DNA from: Siphlonurus alternatus
Taxonomy: Eukaryota > Arthropoda > Insecta > Ephemeroptera > Siphlonuridae
DNA length: 64,000 nucleotides
Assembly (NCBI GenBank): GCA_949825025.1
Contig: OX463781.1
Coordinates: 34,613,537-34,677,536 of the forward strand
Direction: 5' to 3'
Part shown: one piece after another, positions 1 through 14,996 of the stretch
Position numbering within the stretch: position 1 is the first letter of the stretch
Layout of the letters: the number at the start of each line of letters is the position of its first letter
The notes under the pieces: generated by a model
Seen by the model: the letters and a program-made list of their open reading frames with translations, nothing else
What the model was told of the DNA's origin: nothing
The model's database searches: none
Program-made: the position numbers and the translations under genes

Positions 1-276
1 ATTTTACTGCATGAACTGAAATCAATTTACTACTTTGAATTAATTATTTATCATAATGATGATTTTTTTTCATTAAGAGGTACAGTCTAACAGATCTTAG
101 AATACCTGTAGACACTATGGCGCCAGCTCCAGACAGTCTAGACTGAATGGCGGCATCCATAAGATCCTTAATATTTATTTTCAAGATGTCCGCCACGCGC
201 ATTGAATCCACACGTAAACTAAGATTTGTAATACTGTATACTGCAATAACTTATTATGCTAACACACACATTCAAA

Positions 277-775
277 TTCAAATTCAAATTTTTTATTCAA
301 TCATTTTGGTTGTACACAGACGAACTTAGATCATGTCAAGTAAAAAACAAAAAAATAAAAAAACACAAATAAACAGACAAAGCAAAGCACAACACAACAA
401 TCACAGTGCACACAAAAAACATATAAATATAACATTTCAACTATATAATCTGAATTTTATACATTTATTACCATGATAAATAACTTAACATACATTTTTT
501 ATATTTATTTGAGTTAAAGAGAAATCTTATGTACAATAATATTATTAATTATATTAAAAATTCCTGATTATGTTTTCAGACAATTTAGCACAAAAAAATG
601 CTTTGACTGAATAAAATTCTTTTTCAATTAAAATTCGTTTCAATTTGTTTTTAAATGCTTTATCACTTTCAATATTTCTAAGACTGGATGATAAAAAGTC
701 ATATATCATTGCTGATTTATACATGGCACAATTTTCAAAAAAAACTTGATTTGTGAATGCCTATTGCTACTTTAT
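277..775 (-). pseudogene. 5'-truncated LINE remnant (C-terminal end of reverse transcriptase ORF plus 3' tail)
   Basis: Read on the minus strand, about 745 down to a stop at 556-554 gives a peptide with SAMIYDFLSSSLRNIESD and later KEFYSVKAFF. This matches the C-terminus of the LINE peptide at 5358-5861 (SAKIYDFLPACIRNIDSD, KEFYSLKEFF). The 3' end carries the same signature as that copy, a GTACAACCAA...GATTGAATAAA stretch, followed here by a short TTTGAA repeat tail (about 300-277). It is therefore a second, strongly 5'-truncated copy of one non-LTR retrotransposon family. Only the tail of the RT ORF remains, so it is not functional. Clade assignment (jockey-like or related) is inference. Confidence 0.7.
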
Positions 776-2328
776 TGTTATAAAGTAAAGTTAAAACGTA
801 AAAGTAAAGCCAAAGACAAGAAAATTAACATAAAGATATTAAATAAGCTTTGGTAGTCGATATAATTGTTTAAGGCTCTCATTTGCTATGCCAAGATTCA
901 TTGGTAGTTGATAAAACACAAGCAATCACAGTTCTTATATGTAAAATAACATACACATCTAGCATTACATGTATCTTGAAGTATAACATACGCCCCTGAA
1001 AACTTAAAGAAGCAACTTATTTTCTTTAAATTAATTTGGAGAAGCTTGCATACCTGTAACGCGGCAGTAAAAAACTTACGACAATCAAAATAAACAAAGC
1101 TAAGCTGACTACAGAAGTAGGGTTTAAGCTGTAAGCATCAAGTCGTCATTATACACTGAACAAGCTGGAAATTCTGTTACATGCACCACTTATTTATATA
1201 ATTATATTAAAATTATAAATAAATAGTAAAAATTTAATTGCATTTCATAAATATTATATGCTCCTTCCTTTTACTCATCTTTCGTAATATCAAATCTCTA
1301 AGCTGATTACTTGAGCTTTTGTATTACTTGTATACCTATAGTCGGTAATCTGCCGTAAGAATCTCATTTCTAATAAGGATTATACGCTACAACAAGCTTC
1401 AAATGTTTAATAATCTATTACATTACATTGATGAAAAGATTATGTTTAATACATAAAGCAATTATTTTAAAGCTAGAAAAACATGAAGCATAAATAATGA
1501 GTTGCAACGTAAATATAATATTGAATTGAATTACACGTCTTAATAAAGCTCATAATATCAATATAATATTAAAATAACATTAAAAATGCATTGTTGTAAG
1601 TTTATATATTGCATCTTCAATTAAAAGGGATTCAATTATAAAGGATATATAATTTTAATTTCGTAACTGTTCATAATTTTTTTAAATTAAACATTGTACT
1701 TACAATAAATTTCTTATATAGATTTTAAATGTAATATTATTTAATTCTTATGTTAGTTATAAAAATACATAATATGAATACCATGAGACTTAGAACGATA
1801 CACTATATACTGTATTATAATAAATATAACTATATGGTATATATATATAGTATGTACATTTTAATTATTATTTAATTGATAACAAACACATCTCACAAAC
1901 TCAATCCTGTAAAGCAATCTGCATGCTAAGTTGACATAAAATAATCTTGTTTTCTATATTAAGTAGTTCATGTTTTTTTGCTTAAAAACATGGATTGCAA
2001 AATAAGTTGTTACACTAAACACATAAATATTTACTCCTGATCATAATTCATAGGGACTATTCGTAAAGAACTTACAAGTTGTTGCATAGATTCTAATATG
2101 TTAAGTCTGTATATTTTTAGTACTAAAATTTGATGTCAAATTCTTGAAACTATTATATAATACTATATAATATGTTACAAAAAAAAATCTGGGTTAAAAT
2201 ATATGCTAATTCAATTTCTTATTGTTAACTAATACTTATTAATATATTAATTAATATTATGTGCAAACAGTTTCAAACAAACATAAGTAAACTATCAATA
2301 TTTAACACTTCATTTACTTTTTTTTTAA
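776..2328. other. AT-rich intergenic DNA
   Basis: No coding region, RNA gene or clear repeat is recognised here. It is very AT-rich with short homopolymers and small AT dyads only. Confidence 0.5.
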
Positions 2329-3579
2329 GGCGAAGCTAACTTTATTTTAATATTGACAATCAGTTAATAAATTTCTCTCGATCGAGTGATTAAGTCAATT
2401 ACTGTTTCCGCCAGCTCGGTGATGTGCAACATACAATCAAATTTGTATTATATTTAGGCTAATCCCTCGTAACGTCACTGCAACTCATATTGCATACTTT
2501 ACAGAAGCTTATAGTGTTTGGCATTAGAAGCGTGTAAGAAATGTAGAAAGAAAAATCATTATAAATTATATAGACGCCAATTATTACATATATATATAGT
2601 TTTCATATCATCTGCTAGTTCATATAGAGGATACACACAAGCTACATTTTTGTGTGTTGTGTCCTTAAAGGCATATTATACAGGCCTCAAAATACAAATT
2701 AGACAGGCACCAAGTGGGTTTAGAGTATATAATCAACATTCGCATCATTTTTTTCCACGCGTGATGCATCCGTGCGAAGTCGCAGTTCAAAGTAATAAAT
2801 TTAGTCCTTGATGACGTCACGAAGTCCTTGATGACGTCACAACTCAATGCTAATCGGTGCTAGCTGTGAGTTGTGACGTCAGCAAGGACTTTCTTTACAG
2901 CGCGACTTCGCACAGACGCACCGCGCGCAGGTAAAAATAACACGAATGTTGATTATAAACTTGAGCAACACTTAATGTCTGTCTAATTTGTAATTTGAGG
3001 CCTGTATACCTTTAAATAATTATATCTGGCAACAAAGTCAATATTTTTCTATTTTTTTTTTTTTATTGCTCTAGTGCGTAAGATTTGACAAAAGGTAAAC
3101 ATCTTGGCGTTATCCTGTAAGCAGGCAATTCAACAATCTCGTGGCGCTGCCCTATTCCCTCCGGAATTATCCGGATATATAATATTTCTTACCTTCCTTT
3201 TCATTTTTCAGCATTGCAATTTCATAGATCAGTAATTTTATTACAAACCCCTCTGCAAACAGAATAGCCACAAACTTCCGGCTACTTCCGGAGAGAATAT
3301 CAAATTGATTTGACTGCAGCGGGCACATTTCATCGGTGGGAGATATGACGTTTCAACCCTCCAGATATAATATACTTTGGTCCACTGGTATGTATTGTAT
3401 GTCATCAGGTATTGGTTAGCGTCTGACCAGCCAGCGAACTGAAAACTCACACCTTTTGCCGATAAAAATGTGCTCGCTGCTATCTACCAAGCTGGCGGAA
3501 ACAGTGTTTGACTCATCTTTGGAAAAAAAATTTACGAACTGAGCAGCCAAAATTAAAATAAAGTTGGTCTACTTTGCCT
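2329..3579. mobile_element. TTAA-flanked DNA element with about 100-bp terminal inverted repeats
   Basis: The left end (TTAA then GGCGAAGCTAAC...) and the reverse complement of the right end (TTAA then AGGCAAAGTAG...) both run into ACTTTATTTTAAT and, further in, into AGCTGGCGGAAACAGT (complement of 2400-2417; direct at 3490-3507). The inverted arms lie at about 2329-2430 and 3477-3579, and both are bounded by TTAA. A TTAA target duplication is the hallmark of piggyBac-type elements; no transposase ORF is visible, so this is non-autonomous. A smaller TTAA foldback (2669-3011) sits inside it. Confidence 0.65.
2669..3011. mobile_element. TTAA-flanked foldback MITE, 343 bp, nested in the 2329-3579 element
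   Basis: Exact TTAA at 2665-2668 and 3012-3015. Termini are AGGCATATTATACAGGCC and its complement GGCCTGTATACCT. The arms continue inward through CAAATTAGACA, ATAATCAACATTCG and GCGAAGTCGC to a centre near 2850. The left arm holds a short tandem duplication containing CCTTGATGACGTCAC (2804-2840). There is no coding potential; the short ORFs across it are arm artefacts. Confidence 0.75.
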
Positions 3580-4760
3580 TTAAAAGAAAGTTTACTACAT
3601 TACATTAAAGCAATCCATATCGGGCAGTGTTTCACAATCACTCTATTGGCTGCTACAAAAGATGCATAATATTGTCTTCAAGATAACATTAAATATGCTA
3701 GTAATTTTAATCGACTAAAATTAAAAATAAATAAATTAAAATAATGCAGCATCTATGCAGTATAGTTCGATAAAACGAATAACTTCAATAAAAATGAATT
3801 GAGTTAAAATAATTTACAATGTCCAATTATTATAATTATATATATACAATATACTTACAGGAATTAAACGAAAATATGAATAATTAATCAATTTTTAAGC
3901 TTTATTTCATTCAAATAACAATATTTTAAAAATTCTTAATTAAAAAGTCAGTAAAAATATTGATTACAACTATAAATAAAGTTAAATTAAATTATGAAAA
4001 ATATACAAACTACGCATCCAATTTTAATACGAACGTAAATTGTACAGGTTTTTGTTAATATATATTTTATCAACATAAATTATTATATTATGATTTGATA
4101 TTGTTCTGTGTAAAATGATATTTGATGCTCAAATAGCTGGAGGGTAAACAACAACAAGGAAGGCATGACATATTTGATGAGGAAAGCAACAAGGAATTTG
4201 ATACTTATAAAAAAAAAAAAAAAAAAAAAACTGTTGTATGTTCTTTCATTTAATTTTTTTTCCTAATCTTTTTTAATTTAGAATGTTTATTATCTTTTTG
4301 AAGAAAAAAATATTTCTTCATTATTTCAACTATGAGATAATTACAAATAGAGAAAAAAAAATATTGATAACGTAATTTTCTAATTTAAAAAATAATAAGA
4401 CAGTAAGTCTGTTACTATTTTCTTAAAAAAAAAGGTAATATAAAAATTTTGTAACAACAAAATACTTCATTCTTTTATTGTTAGTTTTTTTTTCTCTCTT
4501 TTATCTCATCTTTCCACACCCCCATGACCCGTCTTCTCTTCTACCCCCATTGTCACCGCAGGGACCAACACAATTAAGTTGCTGCTTCTGCTAGAGTCTC
4601 TCCCCCCCTCCCCCCCCACTCTCCGTCCACCGCGCCATGCAGAGAGTCGCTGTAATCACCATCGGAACTGCCGAGACACCCCCCACCCCCCGGGGACGAG
4701 TTACGAAAGAAACTCATCGTAAGGGGGTGGAGACTGTTGAAAGTGACAAGAGCAAGGACT

Positions 4761-4761
<1 letters not shown>
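3580..4761. other. AT-rich intergenic DNA ending in a pyrimidine-rich stretch
   Basis: No gene recognised. There is an A-run near 4208-4230. A C/T-rich patch at about 4495-4625 leads into moderately GC-rich DNA just before the GA microsatellite. Confidence 0.45.

Positions 4762-4834
<73 letters not shown>
4762..4834. repeat. (GA)n microsatellite
   Basis: Uninterrupted GA dinucleotides for about 73 bp. They create spurious RE/SL ORFs on both strands. Confidence 0.95.
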
Positions 4835-4835
<1 letters not shown>

Positions 4836-5087
4836 ATTAGAGCAGGAAGGAAATGGAGGGTAACCCTCACAAGTAGTGTAAAAGAGGAGAAAATAAAAGG
4901 TACACAATAATATAAAAAGATAATATATTAAACTACTTTCTCTTAATATAACATTTTAAAACTATTTCATACTAAAATAACTTCAGTTTTAAAATCGATT
5001 ATCCCTTAAAGCTAGGAACAATAGTTAAAATAAAACAAAAAGAAAAAAAAAACTTGGAATTTGATAATAAATGTTATTATATATTAT

Positions 5088-5112
5088 ATATATTTATATA
5101 TATATATATACA

Positions 5113-5181
<69 letters not shown>

Positions 5182-5192
5182 TATATATAGTT
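5088..5192. repeat. (TA)n / (CA)n compound microsatellite
   Basis: TA repeats interrupted by a short ACACAC block, directly upstream of the LINE fragment. Confidence 0.9.
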
Positions 5193-5199
5193 ATATACT

Positions 5200-6030
5200 A
5201 AAACAGAAAAATTGCTCAATTAAGCGTGTAGAACACATAAAATTTTTAGGATTCAATATTCATGAGAGTTTAAATTGGCAAATTCAAATTGAAGCAGTAG
5301 TAAAAAAAAATTAATTCGGCAAATTTTGTTTTATATTCAATCAGGGATCACGTTTCCATGGAATCTCTTTTTTCTATTTATTATGCATACGTGTATTCAC
5401 ATTTGTCTTATGGTATTATTTTCTATGGTGCTAATGATCAGTCGTTAAATAGGCTATTTATTGCACAAAAAAGAGCATTAAGGACAATGCTGAGATTTAA
5501 AAAAAGGGATTCATGTGTTTCACATTTTAGAGTTAATAATATGCTCACCCTACCATGTATTTATATTTTATGCAGTGCATTGTTTAGAAGACACAATTCT
5601 GAGTTGTATAATCATAGTAAACATTCTTATGAAACAAGAAATAAGAAAAAAACTATTATTGCAAACCATAAATCTGCTCTGTTGGAAAAAAGCCCATTGT
5701 ATCAATCAGCTAAGATATATGATTTTCTTCCGGCATGCATTCGAAATATCGATAGTGATAATTTGTTTAAGGCAAAACTGAAAAATGTTTTAATTAAAAA
5801 GGAATTTTATTCTTTAAAAGAGTTCTTTTCTAATAAGCTGTCAGAAAATTGTCTTTTGTAGTGATTCTATAATATATGACTGTAAATTTACTAATGAATT
5901 ATGTACAATATATGTGTGAACTTTGATTTTTTTTGTTTATTATTATTAATATTTTAATTACTTAAACTTTAAACAATGATTATTTATGACGTGATTTATG
6001 TTGTATTGTACAACCAATGATTGAATAAAA

Positions 6031-6063
<33 letters not shown>
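5200..6063 (+). pseudogene. 5'-truncated LINE: C-terminal part of reverse transcriptase ORF and 3' tail
   Basis: The frame around 5218-5310 reads HIKFLGFNIHESLNWQIQIE, the typical post-catalytic region of non-LTR reverse transcriptases. After a frameshift in an A9 run near 5303-5311 the reading continues as NSANFVLYSIRDHVSMESL, then to a stop at 5859-5861, with SHLSYGIIFYG and KSPLYQSAKIYDFLP on the way. The catalytic FxDD part is absent. The 3' UTR ends in GATTGAATAAAAATTATT followed by an ATT repeat (about 6028-6063), a microsatellite tail typical of several LINE clades. The copy is dead through truncation and frameshift. It belongs to the same family as the minus-strand remnant at 277-775. 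Confidence 0.85.
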
Positions 6064-9279
<3,216 letters not shown>

Positions 9280-9580
9280 TGGCACCAAAGCCGAAAAAAA
9301 TGCGCAAAACTAGATTGGAGCATCGGGGTATGCTCCAATCCCGAAATGAATTCAAATTTCGGCTTTGGGTCAAACCACGATGCTCCAAACTAGTTCTTGT
9401 CAAATAAAATGCTCTATATATAAAGCCAATGGAGATTCGACCTTTATTTTGGCTTTGGAGCATTTTCATTTTACCAGAACTATATTATAGTTTGGAGCAT
9501 CGTGGTTTGACCCAAAACCAAAATGAGATTTTATTTCGGGTTTGGAGCAAAATTTGACCACATCTAGTTCTGCGCATTTT
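9280..9580 (-). mobile_element. Foldback MITE, copy 1 of an inverted pair
   Basis: Read on the minus strand it begins AAAATGCGCAGAACTAGAT and ends ATCTAGTTTTGCGCATTT, so it has terminal inverted repeats. The interior is itself a hairpin: a stretch like GGTCAAACCACGATGCTCC occurs on one side and its complement on the other. It aligns over its whole length with the plus-strand element at 10625-10927, including the flanking TTCGGC...GGTGCCAA block. There is no coding capacity. Confidence 0.8.
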
Positions 9581-10624
9581 CCAGCTATAATAATATTCAT
9601 GTTACTTATATTCTTTGATCATGGCAGTTTGAGTACTGCATGCGCGTCAAAATAATATTAAAAAATTTACTCAAAAGACGGATTATAAGTGCAGCACATT
9701 ATTTATTTAAATGTACTTCAAATTTTTAAATAGAGAAAGGACATTAGGATCAAGTTTTTGAGATACATAAATTGGAAGAACATCATTGGGTCATTGGGCG
9801 GAAGTGTTTGATTTGCAGACTGAAATAATTGTATTATATATCATATCCTGTGACTACACGCCGACTGCTCCTCTCTCGCTCTATCAGATTTTGTTGATCA
9901 AATTAAGGGTGTATGGATATTCAAAGGTTTTAAAATTTAATAAAGTTGTTTTGGTTCATTGTTAATTGAACGAAATTTCATTATTTTTGTAAACTGTACT
10001 TATGTGGAGTTTAATACTATTATTAAATTTATGTTTTCAACCAACGTCCAAATATTGTGACTTAATTAAGTCAAATCAGAATCTAAAAACATTAAAAAAT
10101 TAGTACATTTAACTTAAAAACTTGATCCTATTTATGTTTTTTATTTGATTAAGTTAATAGTAAATTTGTCCTTTATCTTTGAGTGTAAAGATATACCATC
10201 GGTTTACCATCAGTAAATAATTGGCAATGGCTACAATGGTGTAATTATTAATCCTTAATTAATAACCTTTTAAGTAGTATAATAGTCACGCAAAATAAAC
10301 TATGTAAAGTACAGTATGTCTCCCCCCCCCCTTCCTTTCCTCTCTGCCCCAAGTCTTAATTGTGTTCTTTATATTTTTATACTGTTCAGATGTTCAATGT
10401 CTGCGTTCAATATCTGCTATAGTCAACCTATCCCAAGAGGAAAAACATAATTATTTAAATTCCATTAAAATGTGTGTAACTGCATCTATATAACCGTTTA
10501 AAAAATTGACCTGGAAGTCTTTAAAAACTACTAAAAAAAACTGGAAAAATCATGGAACTTCATTTGAAAAAATTGCTATACACCCTGATATTAACTATTA
10601 AGTAACGTGAACTCTATATAGCTG
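9581..10624. other. Spacer between the two inverted foldback copies
   Basis: AT-rich DNA with no recognised gene or repeat; a C-run lies at about 10322-10331. Confidence 0.4.
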
Positions 10625-10927
10625 CAAAATGCGCAGAACTAGATGTGGTCAAATTTTGCTCCAAAGGCAAAATAAAATCTCATTTCGGCTTTAGGTCAAA
10701 CCACGATACTCCAAACTAGTTCTGGTCAAATGAAAATGCTCCAAAGCCGAAGTAAAAGTCTCCAGCGGCTTTAGAGCATTTTGATTTGATCAGAACTAGT
10801 TTTGAGCATCGTGGTTTAACCCAAAGTCGAAATTTGACTTCATTTCAGGTTTGGAGCACTCCGCGATGCTTCAATCTATTTCTGCGCATTTTTTTCGGCC
10901 TGGGGCCGAATTCGGCTTTGGGTGCCA
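10625..10927 (+). mobile_element. Foldback MITE, copy 2 of an inverted pair
   Basis: Same element as 9280-9580 in the opposite orientation: termini AAAATGCGCAGAACTAGAT and TCTATTTCTGCGCATTT, with internal complementary arms (GGTCAAACCACGAT and ATCGTGGTTTAACC). The 63-aa frame across it is an arm artefact. Confidence 0.8.
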
Positions 10928-12594
10928 ACATATATCTAACAACTAAATCTTTTTATTTACGTTTTACTTTCAGGTAAATCTACTCCAATTACATTTCATA
11001 ATAATAATAATTATTTATTGGATTAAGGATTAAATGTTTCGGAGGGAACAAAGGAACCTAATTGGTGGCTGAAAAATGCAAATACCCATGCACAAACTGA
11101 GCAACCATATAAATATTCCCTTGAAAATTATGACCATCGTAGTGGCATGATAATGCGTTTGTGCCAACAATATGGAAACCCACTCATATTTTATGGTATT
11201 CTTGAGTGCATGGTGTTTACTGCCGAATTTTTCCTTGAATCTTAAAATTGTGACGCCCCCGAGAGAAGGGTTCTACTTCACGTAGACACGTCATTATCAC
11301 AAACACTTTGAAAAAAATAATAGTTCTGGTGAACTTCGAAAGTTAAATCTCGAAACAAATTTATCCTCAACTTAGAAGCTCACTTAAACAACTTTTCTTT
11401 TTACTCTACAAAATTTTTAAATTAATTTATAAATTTCAAGATTTCTGTATTATAAGTTGAATGTTTAGACTGAGTGGGTAGAAAATTATGCAAATCTAAA
11501 GCTTATAATTTTTTGATGGTATCTCTATATATATAGCTTGTTAGGGACGTCACTTCAGTTGATTTACCTGAGTGGTTGCTATTAAATATTGACTTAACCG
11601 TCACTCACTCCGCCTCTCTCGCTATCGTTATGGTAAAGTATACTATATAATATAGCTCGCTCTTAAACTGTGCAAATTTGAGTACATAAGCGGATTATCA
11701 AAGTTATATGAACAATTTCATCAGATTTTTACTCGAAATATATAAATTATGCCATTAATTTGTATTAGAGTCTTTTAAAATTATGTATAACAGAAAAATT
11801 ATTTGTGATCATGCAATAATATACGACCTTCAGACTCTTCAGAGATTTTCGTGTGGACAGTTCGTAATATAGAAGTTTCGGAAAATTTCAGAGAAGTAGC
11901 TCACAAGGGCAAAAATTTTGTATTCCGTGCTTTCACAGAGAATAAACAGGCGTTCTTACCTCTCGATAAAGTTGCAAAATGACAATACCAGCAGGAAGGA
12001 CAGAAATATTTTAAATCCTACTGCCTTTGGTGCAGATATAAAATTAATTACTACCGTTAAAGGTGGTTTTAAATATTATGCAATCGCTTTGAAATCCTAT
12101 GGTGGCCGCATGTTCATTGACCCAATGATATTACTGTATTATAGCAATTAGCAACGTGTAATTTCATTTAATTAATGTAAAATCCATGAGTTCCACAGCA
12201 ACTGCGTCAAAATTGCATCACATATAGTGACTAATGTTGGTCATGTGAATATACAATGTATACACTCTTAATTAATAAATATGAACTTTATTTTCCCAAA
12301 AAATACAGTATAGCATAATTTAAAGATTATTCTTAATTAATATTTTATATTTAAAATGAATTGATATAGCAAAGTAAAACCTGGAGTAACCTTTCTCATG
12401 CAATTAATAATTTAATTGAGTGAGTAATTATAAATAATTAACTCCAAAAGTTTTAAAATTAATACTTGTTAATAATGAATGCAATATACCTTAAAATAAT
12501 GAATGTTACAAAATGAATACTTCTTATTTAGCCGAAAAATCTAAGATAAGTCAACGTTATAAATGACATGCTATTTATATTATTTAAAATGTCA
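10928..12594. other. Intergenic DNA with no recognised gene
   Basis: Slightly GC-richer patches lie at 11040-11310 and 11890-12150. The longest frame (77 aa at 11918) has no recognisable motif. Confidence 0.4.
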
Positions 12595-13035
12595 CTTTTT
12601 TTATTTTATTTACAGAGATAGACCCCTATGAGGTTGAAGCTCGAGGCAGGTTCCGCAGGTTAATGGATAGGGCCTGTATAATAGGGATAAGAAAGAGAGG
12701 GAAATTAAGGATGAACAGGATGGTGGCCACGACCTGTTACACGTCCCAGCGTTCGCTGAGGTGAGACTGAGGGAACCGTGAAAAACCTCAGTCAGGACAA
12801 ATACCTCTACCCTGATACTTTTTATCAAAGCCTGATAGGGAATCACTCACAACTACATCACTGTACTGGGTGGAAAGCGAGATGAATTTATACCAACCCC
12901 AGGGGGGTGGGGGGAGGAACAACTTAATTTTTACTTAAAACGGTCACCCATCTAATTACTAACCACGCTCAACGTTGCTTGACTTCGGTATCTAACGAAA
13001 ATCGGTCAATGCACTGCACCAAGCATTCTACGTTT
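12595..13035 (-). mobile_element. Probable 5S-rRNA-headed SINE (SINE3-like)
   Basis: On the minus strand, 13031-12941 resembles 5S rRNA. It has the internal promoter segments ACCGAAGTCAAGCAACGTTG (A-box region) and GATGGGTGACCG (C-box region), joined by AGCGTGGTTAGTAATTA. Downstream is a roughly 330-bp unrelated body that ends in TCTCTGTAAATAAAATAAAA at about 12595, an A-rich tail. A pol III 5S head, a body and an A-rich tail together are the structure of a 5S-derived SINE. The head has several differences from canonical 5S and lacks a clear 3' stem, so it is not a functional 5S gene. The alternative is a 5S pseudogene next to another retroposon. Confidence 0.65.
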
Positions 13036-14305
13036 TAGTAAGAAAATATTATGTATCTATCAATGTATCCACAATAAGGAGTTTCTGTATTGGATCCAAT
13101 AAAAAAATTAAATCAAATTTGTAAAATAAGAAAACGTACTAAACTTATGTAAATTAATATAATTATGTATTATACTTACGTTATGTTACTTCTTATTACA
13201 TTTGCATCTGTTAACAAAGAGTTAGTACAACAGCTGTAAGTGTGTTCGTCTTATATTGATCGTAACTCGAGAATTAACAACTCCGTCTGCTTCTCTTTAG
13301 CTATTCGTATCTCGTTCTTCACTTCCGCTACGGAATCTCTTTTTATCTCGTACAGAACTAACTTTTTACCAAGGATCAAAAACTTTTGCAGTAAACTCTT
13401 CATTTATCTTTTTTTATATATATTATTTATATTATTATATGTATCAGTACATGCAGACTCAACTCTATATGTTCATCTATATATAAATATACATATACAT
13501 GTAACATGTATGTAATTAAGTATACAACAAGACTTTTAACACGTTCGTTGCAATTTTTTTTAATCTTGTAAAACAAAATAATTTATTCAACACTTAAAAA
13601 AAAAAAAAAAAAAAACGGTATAACATGTTTTTTGTTTACATTAATTTTCATTTGAAATTAATTGGAGCTAGGGCTTTTTCATTGATGATAATTTAATATT
13701 CATACAGTTTTGATATTTATGTTCCAACTTCACTTCACATATAACAAATTAACTGAGGAAATTGATCTATACGGGATAAATAAAGTGCGTTAAAAATTCA
13801 CATATTTCGTCTAAAGAAAATGGACAACCTTCATGAAATTTTCTGTTGCATCTTTCAATTATAGGGAACCATTTTTTTTTTTAAGATTTTTTTAATCCTC
13901 CAAAATTCTCATTTGATGTGACGTCAGAGTTTTGCAACGCTTTTGCTACATTTGCGATTATCACAGCATTTTGCAGCACGATTTTAAGGGTGATAGAGCT
14001 GGGTTAAAAAAATCTGAAAAAATATTGACAATATCACTCAAAATCAAGATCCTGTATTCAAATATGCAATAAAAATTCAAGGTTCTTATTATTCCAATGA
14101 TAGAATTTTGTGTAACGAACTGATTTCAGAGTTTTCACTTTCATAAATCTTTATTTTTTTTTACTGTCGATATTTTTGAGGCACTGTGGTACTTGAATTT
14201 TTCTAATATGTGAATAAAAATAATTTTATAAAACATGAATGAAAAAATTTCACGTTGCATTTTACAAATAATTATTTTATCATTGCAACATTTTTTTATA
14301 TAATA

Positions 14306-14307
<2 letters not shown>
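13036..14307. other. AT-rich DNA, no gene recognised
   Basis: Nothing beyond homopolymer runs (A-run at about 13597-13615) is seen. It is upstream of, or within the intron preceding, the beat-like exons. Confidence 0.4.

Positions 14308-14376
<69 letters not shown>
14308..14376. repeat. (TTG)n microsatellite
   Basis: About 23 copies of the trinucleotide TTG/TGT. Confidence 0.95.
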
Positions 14377-14378
<2 letters not shown>

Positions 14379-14996
14379 TTCTTTATTTTCTACTTTTCAA
14401 TTATGTAACATTAAAACATATTTAAGATATGAAATTGTTTTTAAGACATGATATAAAATTATGCTTTTAAGCATTATTTTCATAGAATTATTTGTATAAT
14501 ATAATTATAAAGTATATGTAGGGTTTTCAAAAAATTGATTTTTTTCCTATCCCAGTATAGAATTTACCCAACAACAATCATCATTCTCATGATCACAGGG
14601 GCCTCAGGGTCCACCATGTACAGTCTATAAGTAACAAAAGGGGAGGGGGGAGGGCCCATGGGCTGGTTGACCCCCTGCCTCTCCTCTATACGACGCTGCT
14701 CCATACTGCCCCTCTGCCAACTGACTCTCGGGCTCACAATTTGGGGTTACGTCACTACCTCGCACCTCCTGCCTATATTATGTGCTTTCGTCATTGCATA
14801 GTATTGCAGCTCTGAAAAAGACAAAAAGATATTTTGCACTTTTGTGACTATAACAAAGAGATCATGAGTAACGTTCTGGCTGAATGGAATTGTACTCCGT
14901 TATATTTCATTGATAATGACATTAAAGTGCATGTTATATCTAATAAGAAAAATAAATTTCAATATTGATGCTGATACAAATTTTGTAATTTTCCAG
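14377..14996. other. Putative intron sequence preceding the first recognised beat-like exon
   Basis: It ends in a polypyrimidine tract and TTTTCCAG acceptor at 14996. A GC-richer patch at 14640-14760 shows no Ig-like coding. The exons for the signal peptide and first Ig domain were not found here or upstream. Confidence 0.4.

Noticed and set aside
4574..4907. ORFs rich in RE or SL dipeptides (also at 7768-8238 and 24371-24710)
   Set aside because: They are translations of GA/CT microsatellites and their flanks in several frames; no gene is implied.
12941..13031. Functional 5S rRNA gene on the minus strand
   Set aside because: Several differences from the conserved 5S sequence and no matching 3' terminal stem or T-run; called as a SINE head instead.
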